Shown here: one piece after another, positions 11,591 through 22,742 of the stretch
Numbering within the stretch: the first letter of the stretch is position 1
Layout of the letters: every line of letters begins with the position of its first letter
Position numbers and translations under genes: made by a program
The notes under the pieces: generated by a model
What the model was told of the DNA's origin: nothing
The model's database searches: none
The model's input: the letters and a program-made list of their open reading frames with translations, nothing else
Assembly: GCA_905221605.1 (NCBI GenBank)
Contig: CAJNDS010002267.1
Coordinates: 386,001 to 450,000 of the forward strand
Reading direction: 5' to 3'
Source of the DNA: Symbiodinium natans
Lineage: Eukaryota > Sar > Dinophyceae > Suessiales > Symbiodiniaceae
Length of the DNA: 64,000 nt

Positions 11591-12280
11591 GGTTCAGTTC
11601 AGGGTTCAGGGTTCAGGGTTCAGGGTTCAGGGTTCAGGGTTCAGGGTTTAGGGTTTAGGGTTTAGGGTTTAGGGTTTAGGGTTTAGGGTTTAGGGTTTAG
11701 GGTTTAGGGTTTAGGGTTTAGGGTTTAGGGTTTAGGGTTTAGGGTTTAGGGTTTAGGGCTTAGGGTTTAGGGTTTAGGGTTGCTCCCGTGGGTCCTGGTA
11801 AAGGGGTACTTCGATTTTGCCTTGTCATTATCAGTACCGTTACGACTACGTACTACCACTATGATTACCACCAGTACTAGATGCATCACTATTTTCACTG
11901 GTATGTGCTGTTCCTGCTATTACTGAACCCAAAGCCCTGCACAGAGGCCACGTCAGAGTCCCCAAACCTCACTTGGGGCTTCGGGTTAAGAGTTTAGGAT
12001 TAGGGTTGAGGGGTTTAGGGTTTAGGGTTTTAGGGTTTAGGGTTTAGGGTTTAGGGTTTAGGGTTTAGGGTTTAGGGTTTAGGGTTTAGGGTTTAGGGTT
12101 CTGGGTTCAGGGTTCAGGGTTTAGGCTTTAGGGTTTAGGGCTTAGGGTTTAGGGTTTAGGGTTTAGGGTTTAGGGGCTAGGGTTAAGGGCTTTGACAATT
12201 TCAGGTTTCGGGTTTAGGGCTTTGCTTTCGAAGACCTGGGAACAGCAATCCTCTGATACACTTGGGGGCCATTTAGGGCT
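11591..12280. other. Repeat tracts and a non-coding island
   Basis: TTTAGGG tracts (11644-11790, 12000-12180) surround an island (11795-11990) with scattered TAC/ACT triplets that is interrupted by stops in all frames I read. I see no gene. Confidence 0.5.
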
Positions 12281-12367
12281 CTAGTGGCTGGGGCCTTCAA
12301 TCTCAATGAATAGGTGGTAGGCTTTGACACGGCGACGCGCACTGAAAAGGTCCGTCTCGATGAATAC
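12281..12367 (-). CDS. C-terminal exon, unrecognised
   Basis: Open to a TAG at 12283-12281. It encodes VFIETDLFSARRRVKAYHLF followed by IEIEGPSH. The 5' boundary is uncertain. It is compatible with the end of a gene whose other exons lie upstream (12572-13289). Confidence 0.45.
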   Translation of the reverse strand, partial: VFIETDLFSARRRVKAYHLFIEIEGPSH

Positions 12368-12571
12368 CGTTTTACGGTTCCCGGTTAAGGGCTTAAAGGG
12401 GCTTAGGGTTTAGGGTTCTCTAGGGTTTGGGGAAACTTAGGGTGCACCCTAAACCCTAAACCCTAAACCCTAAACCCTAAACCCTAAACCCTAAACCCTA
12501 AACCCTAAACCCTAAACCCTAAACCTCAAACCTTATCTGAGTTAGGGGTCCAGGACTTTGGGTGCCTTTAC

Positions 12572-12613
12572 TCCGTCTCTTGGCGCCAGCCGCAGCCAGT
12601 AAGGGCCAAGCAC
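12572..12613 (-). CDS. 14-codon exon, unrecognised
   Basis: A GCCGCAG acceptor and a GGA|GTAAAG donor bracket VLGPYWLRLAPRDG, phase 0 at both ends. It lies between CCCTAAA-type introns. Confidence 0.5.
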
Positions 12614-14122
12614 CTGCGGCTCAGGGCTTTAGGGTTGTGAGTTTCAGGTTTAGGATTTAGGGCTAGGGTTTAGGGCTAGGGTTTAGGGCTATTGTTCTGA
12701 GCCCTAAACCCGAAACCCGAAAGGCCTATGTAGACCCTAAACTTTTTCTTTATTTTTTCTTGGGAGGGGACCTTTCCGTTTACAAGGGAAGAAGGACGAC
12801 TCTTTGTTTCAAGATAAGGATCTAGGCGTTGGAGGCTCCTGTAACTAGCATGGGCAGTTTAGGGCTTGGGGTTTAGGTGGGTGTAGGGCTAGGGTTTGGG
12901 TTTGGGTGTGGGGGCTTCGGGCTTCGTAACTTGATTGAAAGTTTATCAGGGTTTTCTGAGCGGGTAGTACTGGTCATTACTTGGGGATCCTGCATTAGAT
13001 TCCTGACATACCCCCTAAACCCTAAACCCTAAACCCTAAACCCTAAACCCTAAACCCTAAACCCCTAAACCCTAAACCCCTAAACCCTAAACCCCTAAGG
13101 ACATGGCTGAGGCCTGCTTGCAAGCCCTAGCATGCTTGTGGCACACCTGCCCTCCTAAACCCTAAACCCTAAACCCTAAACCCTAAACCCTAAACCCTAA
13201 ACCCTAAACCCTAAACCCTACGGGTACTTCCGAAAAATGAGGGCCGGAACCTTACGATCCAGAAAGGAACCCCAAGTGGCCATCAAAGCCTACACCCTAA
13301 ACCCTAAACCCTAAACCCTAAACCCTAAACTCCCCGAACCTGAAACCCTTAACTCTAACCTTGGAGACCCCCATCGTACCACCCCTGAACCCTAAACTTC
13401 AGCTAAGCCCTAAACCCTAAACCCGAAACAATCCATACATTGAAACTGAAGATTTGAGCCGAAGAGATTCAACAAGGCCCCCCCCCCACCCCCACCCCAC
13501 GCCCACCCCCACCCCCCCCCAAAACAGAGATGAGAATAAAAATAACAATAGCTATGCCCAAGAGTAACCTAGGAATGAAAAGGGTACCCTTTTTTGGTTT
13601 AATCGCAAATTCCGCAGTCTTCCAACCCTAAAAAGACCTAAACCCCAACCCCTAAACCCTGAACCGTTCTGGGGCCGACCCTAAACCCTAAACCCTAAAT
13701 CCACCCTAAACCCGAAACCCGAAACCCGAACCCGAAACCCGAAACCCTAAACCCGAAACCCTAAACCCTAAACCCTAAACCGAAACCCTAAACCCTTCAA
13801 GCCCGAAAGCCCTAGACGCCCAAACGCTCAAAGAACCTGCAGGCCCCCGAACAAAACTAACGTGACAAGCCACAAAAACCTGAACGTGAAAGCTTTACAC
13901 CCCTGAATCTTTCAACCTCAAAAACTCAATAAGCCCAAGAACACATCCAGAAGCCCTGAAACCAAAGTGCTAAGCCTCAAAACCTAAACACGAAGCAACG
14001 CCTTAACTGCCCTAAGCCCCTAAACCCTCAACCCGTAATGCAACCGCCCCTTAACCCCCATCTGAACTTAGCGCTTAAGGTTTAGAGTTTAGGGTTTAGG
14101 GTTCAGGGTTTAGGGTTAGGGC
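12614..14122. other. Repeats with one short probable exon
   Basis: Contains CCCTAAA tracts, CCCGAAA variants (13710-13790), a C-rich run (13480-13520) and an A/C-rich stretch without open frames (13800-14080). One 34-base minus exon, 13289-13256, has a GTGTAG|G acceptor and an ideal GTAAGG donor and encodes FDGHLGFLSGS. The remainder shows nothing I can support as coding. Confidence 0.45.
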
Positions 14123-15194
14123 CTCCTCGATTCTCCGGCTCGAGCCCAGCGCGCACAGCCGCAGTGACCTGCTTTAGGGTTTAGGCCAGGGGTTTTGGGT
14201 TTAGGGCTAGGGTTCAGGGTTTAGGCCTAGGGTTTAGGGCTTGCGGTGTGCATCAGCTCCTTTAGATATAGGGGCGCACTCCCTATCACGTCTTCGCAGA
14301 GCTAACTCTGCCCACAACCCTAAACCCTAAACCCTCAACCCCCAGCCACCCTGACTGCTCTCTTTTGGGGCTTTTAACTCGAGACTCCCGCCTGTTTAGG
14401 GTTTAGGGTTTAGGGTTGAGGGTTTAGGGTTTGCGGAAGGCCCTTGCAGTTACCCTAACAGTGGGAGACCCCTGGGAGGTGCAGCCTTTGCCCTTCCAGG
14501 TCCATAGATTCACCAACCAGGGCAGAAACCTCCCCAAACCCTAAACCCGAAACCAACAACCCTAAACCCTAAACCCTAAACCCTAAACCCTGTCTGAGGT
14601 GTAGGGACTCTGAGGGCTTGGGGTTGTTCCGGGCTCTAAGGACTCTAAGGGCTTGAAGGACTTTGAGGCCTTCAAGGGCTCGAAAGGGATCTCAGGGATC
14701 CAACAAATCGAAGGGGTGTCTCGGCTGCCCAGAAACCTAGGCTTAAACAGGGTGCCCTTCTTTGCCTAAAGGGGCTTATAAGGGAACCGAAACCCCCCCA
14801 ACAAAAAGGCAATAAGTGTGCTACTGGGCATGCTAGGTGTAGAGGTTTGGTGGCTTGAGGGCCTCGAGGTGGCAACCCCCAAGCCAAACACCACCCTAAA
14901 ACCTAAACCCTAAACCCTAAACCCCAAACCCTAAACCCTAAACCCTAAACCCTAAACCGGCTTCTACAAGGAAGCTCCATGCAGAATTCCCAAAAACCGT
15001 CTAAAAAAACCCTGAGCTTGCCGAACACCTTTACCCTAAACCCTAAACCCGGAACCCCAAACCCTGAAACCCTAAACCCGTAACCCTACCTAATTTCAAG
15101 AAGTTCTCCTTGTAGGGCGTGGGCCTCCTCAACACCTTCGGCAATAAAGTGCTCCGCTGGCTTCCATTCATCCTCCCGTCTCTCTTGGGGCTTC
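14123..15194 (-). CDS. Multi-exon gene fragment, unrecognised
   Basis: Three minus exons: 15194-15125 (KPQERREDEWKPAEHFIAE then GVEE, GC donor), 14301-14245 (LCEDVIGSAPLYLKELMHT, GCAAG donor) and 14168-14123 (VTAAVRAGLEPENRG, GC donor). The last two join in phase across a 76-bp intron. The first ends in phase 0 and could precede them with further exons between. The peptides are amphipathic and look globular. No family assignment. Confidence 0.6.
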
Positions 15195-16300
15195 CTTCGT
15201 GTTGGGGGTTTCGGGCTAAACCCTGAACCCTAAACCCTAAACCCGAAACCCCAAACCCTAAACCCTAAACCTTTTTTGGGGCTCAGGACTTCGGGAAGCT
15301 CAAGGCTTGTTGCTCCCGACTTAGGGAAGTTTTAGGGCTTAGGGCTTAGGGCTCGGGGCTTTGGGTTTAGGGCTTAGGGCTTCGGGCTTAGGACTTCGGG
15401 AAGTTTAGGGTTTAGGGCTTAGGGATTAGGGCTTAGGACTTAGGGAGGTTTAGGGTTCAGGGTTTAGGGTTTAGGGCTTAGGACTTAGGGACGTTACAGG
15501 TTTAGGGCTTAGGGCTTAGGGCTCAGGGGGAAGGACTTGGGGAAGTTTAGGGTTCAAGGTTTAGGGCTTAGGGCTTAGGACTTAAGGCTTAAGACTTCGG
15601 GGAGTTTAGGGTTTGGGGCTTGGGGTTGGGGGTTCGGGGTTTGGGGTTTGGGGTTTGCAGGGTCAAGGGCTTGCCAGGGTTCAAGGTTTAGAGCTGGAGC
15701 TTCATCGTTTAAGGTTTAGGCTTCAGGGTTTAGGGTTTGGGGTGTGGGGTTGAGGTTGTTCTGTATAGGCTCTGGCGGATTTTCGGGGGTTCGGGATAGG
15801 ATCAGAGCCCCACACCCAAACCCCAAAGCCTAAACCCTCAACCCTAAACCCGAAACCCTGTCGACTTCTTACGGTTTGGATATATAGAATTCTTATGTTA
15901 TGATAACTAAATCTCGAAGATGATGCCCTGATTTTGATATTGCCCGAGTTCTAGTATTATTCTTGAATCTTGATTGTTTTTTCAAATAAATTAAGTTTCT
16001 TCGAGATTCTTGGGATCTTCATTTCGAAGATTAGTGAATAAGATTTTGGATATTGAATATCCACGCTCCTTTTGTTATTCGTGATTTTTTGTATTTGTGG
16101 ATAGTGCCAGTCTGGTTGGGAATGTCATTACTTGACGAGGGGGATGGATATATCCCACCAGCTTACGCAATATTGTCTTTCGATATGCGTACCTTGATAT
16201 TTGAATATTATTTTGGAGGCTATTGATCTTCTATCGGACGATCTAAAGAGGTTGTACCACCTGCCTCAGACTTGGATCTTGAGGATGCGGAACCCCTAAA
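15195..16300. other. Repeat block then AT-rich, repeat-free DNA
   Basis: 15200-15860 is built from TTTAGGG, GCTTAGG and TTTGGGG variants. 15870-16290 differs sharply: AT-rich, free of the heptamer, with several TTCGAAGA/TCTCGAAGA-like words. No open frame of note. It abuts the inverted-repeat element that follows and may be part of a larger insertion. Confidence 0.45.
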
Positions 16301-16312
16301 CCTTAGAGTTTA

Positions 16313-16648
16313 GCGCTTGGGGGCTTGAGAAATAATTCTCGAAGGGGGCCTCGAGAAAACTCCGAAGCTCCCTTCTCTTCCTGAGAGGAGAATTGATTCT
16401 AAATGCCAGCCCCCCCCCCTTTTTTATGTGTTTCATGATTCGAGACACCCAGAGAAGTGAGACTCTAAAAACATGTGAATTTCCTTTGGGAAGAGAGAGG
16501 GAAGGGAGCTCCGAAGCTTCCCTCTCTTCATGAGTGGAGGATTTATTCTAAGTTCCACCCCACTCGTTTCTTGCTTTATCTTTTTGTGTTTCATTATTCG
16601 ACATCCAGAGAAGTGAGACTCTAAATCATTTTAACATTCCCTTGAAGA

Positions 16649-16692
<44 letters not shown>

Positions 16693-16753
16693 AGGCCTCC
16701 CGAATTGTCTCAAGCCCCCTTCGAGAATTATTTCTCAAGGCCCCCCTTTAAGC
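16313..16753. mobile_element. MITE-like element with about 35-bp terminal inverted repeats
   Basis: GGGGGCTTGAGAAATAATTC (from 16319, continuing TCGAAGGGGGC) is the reverse complement of 16714-16746 with one or two differences. The similarity runs a little further outward (CGCTT against AAGCG). Inside is a direct duplication of about 140 bases (from about 16360 and from about 16509) that includes CTCCGAAGCT and CCAGAGAAGTGAGACTCTAAA. A GA run (16645-16692) lies near the right end. It has no coding capacity, so it is non-autonomous. Confidence 0.75.
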
Positions 16754-16761
16754 GTCCGGCC

Positions 16762-16841
16762 CAGGTCGCGGATTGGATGCCTCTCCGATGCGCCACGCAG
16801 AAGGTTCCAGTCGTCCCAGTCGATCTCAACAGCGTACAAAG
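16762..16841 (-). CDS. Exon of an unrecognised gene
   Basis: Acceptor GGCTGAG|CT, then LYAVEIDWDDWNLLRGASER and HPIRDLG. Aromatic and acidic, typical of folded protein. The 3' limit is uncertain (several GC donors). It is next to the MITE-like element, which therefore sits in the following intron. Confidence 0.5.
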
Positions 16842-17084
16842 CTCAGCCAGGAGGCCGTGCCACTCCGTCTGCTCATCCATGCTGGAGCGTGGGGTTTCGG
16901 GTTTAGGGTTTAGGGTTTAGGGTTTAGGGTTTAGGGCTTGGAGTTTAGGGTCTAGGGTTTAGGGTTTAGGGTTTAGGGTTTAGGGTTTAGGGTTTAGGGT
17001 TTAGGGTTCAGGGTTTAGGGTTTAGTAATTATTTAGGGTTTAGGGTTTAGGGTTTGGGGAGCCGGGGGCGAAGCAAGAAACCCT

Positions 17085-18050
17085 TCACTCCTCCGGCAGC
17101 TTCAGGATGTCCTTGGCGCAGCCGTGGCGGCTCAGCTCGCTTAGGGTTATGGGGTTTGGGGTTTGGGGTTTGGGGTTTAGGGTTTAGGGTTTAGGGTTTA
17201 GGGTTTAGGGTTTAGGGTTCAGGGCTCCGGGGCTTAAGATCCTAAGCCCGCCCCCCCTAGCAAGGGAGCTGAGGATCTAGGACTGCTTGCGCAAGTTCAA
17301 GCACGAAGCTTCGCCTGTATTTGAAGTACGGTTTATGTTTCTTGCACCCCCCAAAAGGGCACCCGGTATATACACCCACCAATATTTAAAAAAAGGAACC
17401 TTATATACACGCACCAAGAACGGTAATATGAACCCTATTTCTTAAAGCTCCAACGCACTTGGGGGCCTGCTAGCTTTTCTGGATTCCGGGTTTGGGTAAA
17501 GGACCGAAGCTCAACCTGAAACCTCAACCTTAAGCCCTAAACCCTAAACCCTAACCCCTAAACCCTAAACCCTAAACCATAAACCCTAAACCTCAACCCT
17601 ACGTCTGGTATCCTGATCCTAAACCTTAAGCCCTGACCCACCCCTCGACATGAAGGAAGTCTGGTAACCGTTCCCTCAACATATATATATATACATATAT
17701 ATATATATATTACATAAACCCTAAACCCTAAACCCTAAACCCCAAACCCTAAACCCTAAACCCGATGCAGAGGCCGTAGGGGTTCAAGGTTTAGGGCAGT
17801 GCTTGGCACGTCTCCAGCTCGTCGGAATCGGCGCGCTCGTGGACGTTCCTCCGCTCTGCTGGGGGCTTTCCCTTTGGTTAGGGTTTAGGGTTTAGGTTTT
17901 AGGGTTTAGGGTTTAGGGTTTAGGGTTTAGGTTTTAGGGTGTAGGGTTTAGGGTTTAGGGCATCAAGGCCCCTTGTGATATCCTCGAAAGTTCGCAGACT
18001 CCGAATATGCACATCCACGAAAGAAGCGGACCCCACCCCTGCTTAAGATC
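17085..18050 (-). CDS. 3' part of a minus-strand gene, unrecognised
   Basis: The terminal exon 17139-17085 reads ELSRHGCAKDILKLPEE and TGA after a CCTAAG acceptor. Probable upstream exons: about 17322-17277 (RSFVLELAQAVLDPQ after TACAG|G), about 17860-17795 (ERRNVHERADSDELETCQ) and about 18030-17960 (VGSASFVDVHIRSLRTFEDI). The last resembles the start of a ubiquitin-like fold only superficially. Phases between these were not proved. A 17389-17442 repeat (family C) lies in one intron. Confidence 0.5.
17389..17442. repeat. Dispersed repeat, family C (copy 1)
   Basis: About 54 bases match 48394-48448 with few differences: a run of A, AACCTTA, ATACAC.CACCAA, AA.GG/CA.TA, AACCCTATTTC. Non-coding; a second short mobile or dispersed family. 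Confidence 0.55.
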
Positions 18051-18117
18051 TTACACTAAACCCAAAAACCAAAAACCGAAACCCTGAGCCCCTAAGCCCC
18101 AAGCCCCTAAGCCCCTA

Positions 18118-18182
18118 AGACCCTAAGACCCTAAGACCCTAAGACCCTAAGACCCTAAGACCCTAAGACCCTAAGACCCTAA
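18118..18182. repeat. CCCTAAGA octamer array
   Basis: About eight tandem copies of an 8-base variant (GACCCTAA) of the telomere-like unit. Local homogenisation of a variant unit. Confidence 0.9.
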
Positions 18183-21100
18183 GCGCCTAAGCCCCCATAT
18201 GTTGGCGTGAGTTCAAAAAGCGGGTTGCGGGACAAAGGTCAGGTTTGAGCACACAGCATCTTGGGGCCATTGTGACGCCCGAACCCCTAAACCCTAACCC
18301 TAAACCCGAACTATTTAGGCTTAAGGATTGTAGGTTGAGGGGCTTAGAGCTTAAACCCCTAAACCCCAAAACCCTAAACCCTAAACCCTTGGGGCTCGGA
18401 GGGTTAGAATCCGCATGTCAGGGTTTCCGGCAACTTGACTCCAAAACCCTCAGACCCATGGATCCAAGCGGACGCCCTAAGAATCTTTTTACGGTTTCAT
18501 TAGGGTTCAGGGTTTAGGGTTTAGGGTTGAGGGTTTAGGGTTTAGGATTTAGGGTTTAGGGTTCAGGAAACAACAACCATAGAAGCCCCCAAAAGAAACC
18601 CTAAGCCCCGAACCCGAACAAAGTAGCAAACGCAGCAATGCAGCCCATCAACTGGCACCCCTCCATCAAAGGCCTGTAGACCCTGAACCTGGTTCTTGGT
18701 AAGGAATGAGGGAATTAAGCACCTCATATCCCACTACGGGCGTATATAAGGGGATATGAGGTGCTGAGAACCAGTAGCCTTAAACCCTGAACCCTGAACC
18801 CTGAACCCTAAACCCTAAACCCTAAACCCTAAACCCTAGGTAAAGCCGTCTTTGAAGTCAGAGGCACTGCCAGGACAAGAGCCAGGCAGATGGACGGCTG
18901 GGTGCCACGTCGACCCTGTTTGGGGTTTAGGGTGTGGGGTTTGGGGTTTCGGGTTTGGGGTTTAGGGCTCCCTTAAGAACCCTAAACCCTAAACCCTAAA
19001 CCCTACACCCTACACCCTAAACCCTAAACCCTAAACCCTAAACCCTAAACCCTAAACCCTAAACCCTAAACCCTATCAGTTTCGGGCCACAGGTTGAAGG
19101 AGTCCGGCATGGGTTCGGGGGTACGTTGCAGAGTTCCTTTTCTGCCTCTTTGCTGCAGAAAGCGTGAGCTTCGGGAGAATGTGTGGCTCAGGGCTTAGGG
19201 TTTTGTGGTTTAGGGTAGTTCACTCGGGAAACCTAACACGAAACCAACAAACCCTGGAGGAGTGGCTAAACTTGGTATGCCTTGCAAGCATCCCCCCAAA
19301 AAAGAATTGAAAACGCAGTGTTTCACATTCAGGTCGGAGACCTCGTCAAGCTTAGGGCTAATCTGAACACCCTGAACCTCTAACGCCCTGAACCCCTAAA
19401 CCCTGAATCCCAAAACCCCTAACCCCCGAAACCTCCAAACCCTAAGCCTCTAAACCCCTAAGCCCCTGAACCCCAACCCCCTAAACCCTAAACCCCTCAG
19501 CCTTAAACACCCAAAACCCTAAACCCCTGAACCCCTGAACCCCTGAAACCCCAAAACCCTCAACCCCCTTAGGCCCTTAAACCCCAAAACCCCTGAACCC
19601 CTGAACCCCTGAACCCCTGAACCCCTGAAACCCTAAACCCTAAACCCTAAACCCTAAACCCTAAACCCTAAACCCTAAACCCTAAACCCTAAACCCTAAA
19701 CCCTAAACCCTAAACCCTAAACCCTAAACCCTAAACCCTAACCCACAATTTGGAATGCGAAGCTCAGGGCCCTGCCACGGCTCGTCTGGCAGCGAGGCAG
19801 TCACCTCAGGCAAGGGCGGCATGGCTTTTGGAGTTTAAGCTTTGGGATTTAGGGTTTAGGGTTTAGGGTTAGGGTTTAGGGTTTAGGGTTTAGGGATTAG
19901 GGTTTAGGGTTTAGGGTTTAGGGTTTAGGGTTTTAGGGTTTAGGGTTTAGGGTTTAGGGTTTCGGGTTTCGGGTTTAGGGACCCTGCACCCTGAACCTTA
20001 AACCCTTAAGCCTAACCCTTGGGGGGAGGGGCGGGGGGGGTTCTTGGAAGGAGGGGGGGGGGGGGGGGGGGAACGCCTTCGCCTGACAGGAACAGCCAGA
20101 AAGCGCGTTTGGCACTTCGGGTTTTGGGTTGCAGGGGCTAGGGGCTTTAATTTGTGGTGCAAGGATTCTCTTAATTTGTGGTGCAAGGATTCAGGGCTTA
20201 GGGGCCAACCTGCAGCTTAAAATCCTAAACCCTAAGCCCTGATTCCTAAACCCCAAACCCCAAACCCTAAACCCCAAACCCTGAACCGACAAAACCCTAA
20301 ACCCCAAACCCTAAACCCCAAACCCCAAACCCCAAACCCTAAACCCCAAACCCCAAACCCCAAACCCTAAACCCTAAATCCCAAACCCTAAACCCTAAAC
20401 CCTCCCCGCAGCCAAGGCCCCGACCCGGCCGGGAGGCGGCTTGGGCTTCCGCGCCCGATAGCTGTGCTTCCCTGAGTGGCTGAAGGGTTTAGGGTTTAGG
20501 GTTTAGGGTTTAGGGTTTAGGGTTTAGGGTTTAGGGTTTAGGGTTTAGGGTCTAGGGTTTAGGGTTTGGGGTTTGGGGTTTGGGGTTTGGGGTTTAGAGT
20601 TAGGCTTTAGCTAGGGTTTAGGGTTAGTTCACTATGGGCATGAGTCTTAAGACCTTCCCGTCCGGAATGCTATGAATACCTTTGATGAACTCGTCATTAC
20701 GTACGGTTGTTATCTCATCATTCCTGATCCAAAGCCTGTTCCATCACCTGACCATCATACACCATGGCCACCTTTGACATGTTACAATCTACCCTAAATC
20801 CTAAACCTTAAGCCCTAAGCCCTAAACCCTAAACCCTCAGCGGTCTCAGGCGCGCGGGTTGAGGGCTTAGCGTTGAGGGTCAAACCATACCACACCTAAA
20901 CCTTAAACCGTAAAACCCATAAACCCGAGCCTACAACTTGCCTGTGGGGAAAGGGAAGCCCTGAATGGTGGTTTAGGGGTACCCTCAACCTTGAGCCCCA
21001 CACCTCAAACAACTTAGGGTTCAGGGTTTAGGGTTTAGGTTTAGGGTTTTGGGGTTAGGGTTTAGGAATTAGGGTTCAGGGTTTAGGGTTCAGGGTTTAG

Positions 21101-21990
21101 GGTTTAGGGTTTAGGGCCCTAAACCCGAAACAAGAAGCCCAGGCCCAAAACTCGAAACCTCCAAGCCTTTGAGAGGGCGCCCTCCTCGCTCTCATTTCTC
21201 CGCAGGCAGGCGTCGTCGCAGGAATCGATGTGGGGGGGGGGGGGGGACCCTAAACCCTAAACCCTAAACCCTAAACCCTAAACCCTAAACCCTAAACCCT
21301 AAACCCTGTTTTGGGAAACCCCCATGTGTCACTGATCCGAGGGGCTGGCGCCCTCTTGGTAGGGTCTCGAGGTTGCCCCGGGACCCATGGCACACGACTT
21401 AGGCTCAGAAAGCTCCGCCGTTTCAGAGTTAGGTTGTAAGGGTTTAAGGGTTTAGGGTTTAGGGTTTAGGTTTAGGGTTTAGGGTTAGGGTTTTTAGGGT
21501 TTAGGGTTTATGTTTAGGTTTTAGGGGGTTTAGGGGTTTAGGGTTTAGGGTTTAGGGTTTAGGGTTTAGGGTTTAGGGTTTAGGGTTTAGGGTTTAGGGT
21601 TTAGGGTTTAGGGTTTAGGGTTTAGGGGGGCCTGGCCACAAGGGCTCTTGGATGCAGCAGGGTCGGAGTTCGTGGAGCTTGGGGCAACGGATCTAGGCTT
21701 TAGAGGCTTCAGGGTTAGGATTTAGGGCTTAGAGACTTCAGGGTTTAGGATTTAGGGCTTAGGGTTTAGGGTTTAGGGTTTAGGGTTTAGGATTTAGGAC
21801 TTAGGGTTTAGGGCAAGTTTAGGGTTTATATAGAGGCTGTAGGGCTTCAGGCTTTAGCGTTTCGAGCTTTCAGGCCTTAGGGTTTGGGGTTTTAATTGCT
21901 TCCTTCTGGTTTCAGACCTTCGATCTTTGGGGTTCATTTGAGGGTTCTTAAGGGAGGTTTGGGGTTTAGGGTTTAGGCTAGGGAACCTTA
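18180..21990. other. Intron-rich minus-strand gene territory with candidate exons
   Basis: Islands open on the minus strand: 18600-18670 (AFDGGVPVDGLHCCVCYF), 19115-19175 (AHAFCSKEAEKELCN before GTACCC), 19280-19360 (LDEVSDLNVKHCVFNSFLGG), 19755-19835 (AMPPLPEVTASLPDEPWQ), 20405-20490 (GKHSYRARKPKPPPGRVG), 21140-21235 (HIDSCDDACLRRNESEEG), 21345-21430 (AELSEPKSCAMGPGATSRP, possible end of a gene) and 21645-21700. Several are open in more than one frame, so no chain is claimed. 20640-20790 shows nothing. The rest is TTTAGGG/CCCTAAA, CCCCTGAA units (19531-19630) and G runs. Confidence 0.4.
18689..18774. mobile_element. Foldback/MITE-like element, family B (copy 2)
   Basis: An 86-bp near-palindrome: CTGGTTCT..GGAATGAGG on the left, AGAACCAG on the right, and inner arms AGCACCTCATATCCC / GGGATATGAGGTGCT around a short loop. 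The outer terminus matches copy 1 (5752-5924). Likely folds as single-stranded DNA or RNA. Confidence 0.7.
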
Positions 21991-21991
21991 C

Positions 21992-22742
21992 GGAAGCTTC
22001 GGGGGTCCCAGGGGGTAGTGGGGAGAAAAAGATAGCAAATGAAGCAGTACTTCTATTGGGTCGCCTATCCAAGGTTGCAAAATACGTAGACTCCACGCCC
22101 ATCAAGCCATCATCCAAGAAAACTATACCCTCAAACCCTAAAAAGCCTAAAACTCTAAAACCCTAAAACCCTAAAACCGTAAAACCCCGCAAGCCCTAAA
22201 CCCTGAAAACCCTAAAACCCTGAAACCCTAAACCCTAAAACCCTAAGACCCAAACCCCAAACAGAAGGCAGCAGGGTCAACAAAAGACAGCCCTGGCTCG
22301 TCTTCCACGGGGCATTACTCTAGGGGGCCTTAGTAAGTAGAATGGGGGTTTGGGGGGTTAGGTTACACACACCCCTTGAACCCCCCCTCCCCTTAGGAAC
22401 TAGAAGCTAAGGGTTTTCAGGGTTTAGGGCTTAAGGTTTGGGGTTCAGGGCTTACGGTTTGGGGTTTGGGGTTTAAATTTTCCGGGATGTCATCGGCGAG
22501 CTTCTGGGTTCGGGTTTAGCTACGTGGCAAGTTTCGCTGACTGGCCTGTCATCATCCGTTCCTTTGCGGTCGCACTTCCCCTTTACAAAGCCCCAGAACT
22601 GAACTCTACACAAGCCTGACAGCCTAAGCCGGAAGTCACCGCGACAAAGGAACGCTGACGAGTGCCTCGCAGCAGACGCTGGGAAAGCCGGGGAACTTAA
22701 AACTAAAACTATCGGCACGATGCATGGCTCGCGCGGGGGCAT
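21992..22742 (-). CDS. Two exons of an unrecognised gene with a signal-peptide-like start
   Basis: Exon 22742-22587 starts MPPREPC and continues IVPIVLVLSSPAFPASA, a hydrophobic stretch ending in small residues like a signal peptide, and ends GF|GTAAAG. Exon 22122-21992 (43 codons, acceptor GTATAG) includes FLDDGLMGVESTYFATLDRR and ends PEAS|GTAAGG, an ideal donor. Whether they belong to one gene is not proved: the first ends in phase 0 and the second starts in phase 2, so at least one exon lies between (perhaps near 22270-22315). Confidence 0.5.

Noticed and set aside
15116-15200. Plus-strand hydrophobic exon GVGLLNTFGNKVLRWLPF
   Set aside because: The minus reading (REDEWKPAEHFIAEGVEE) has clean splice sites and agrees with the strand of all neighbours; the plus frame is a shadow.
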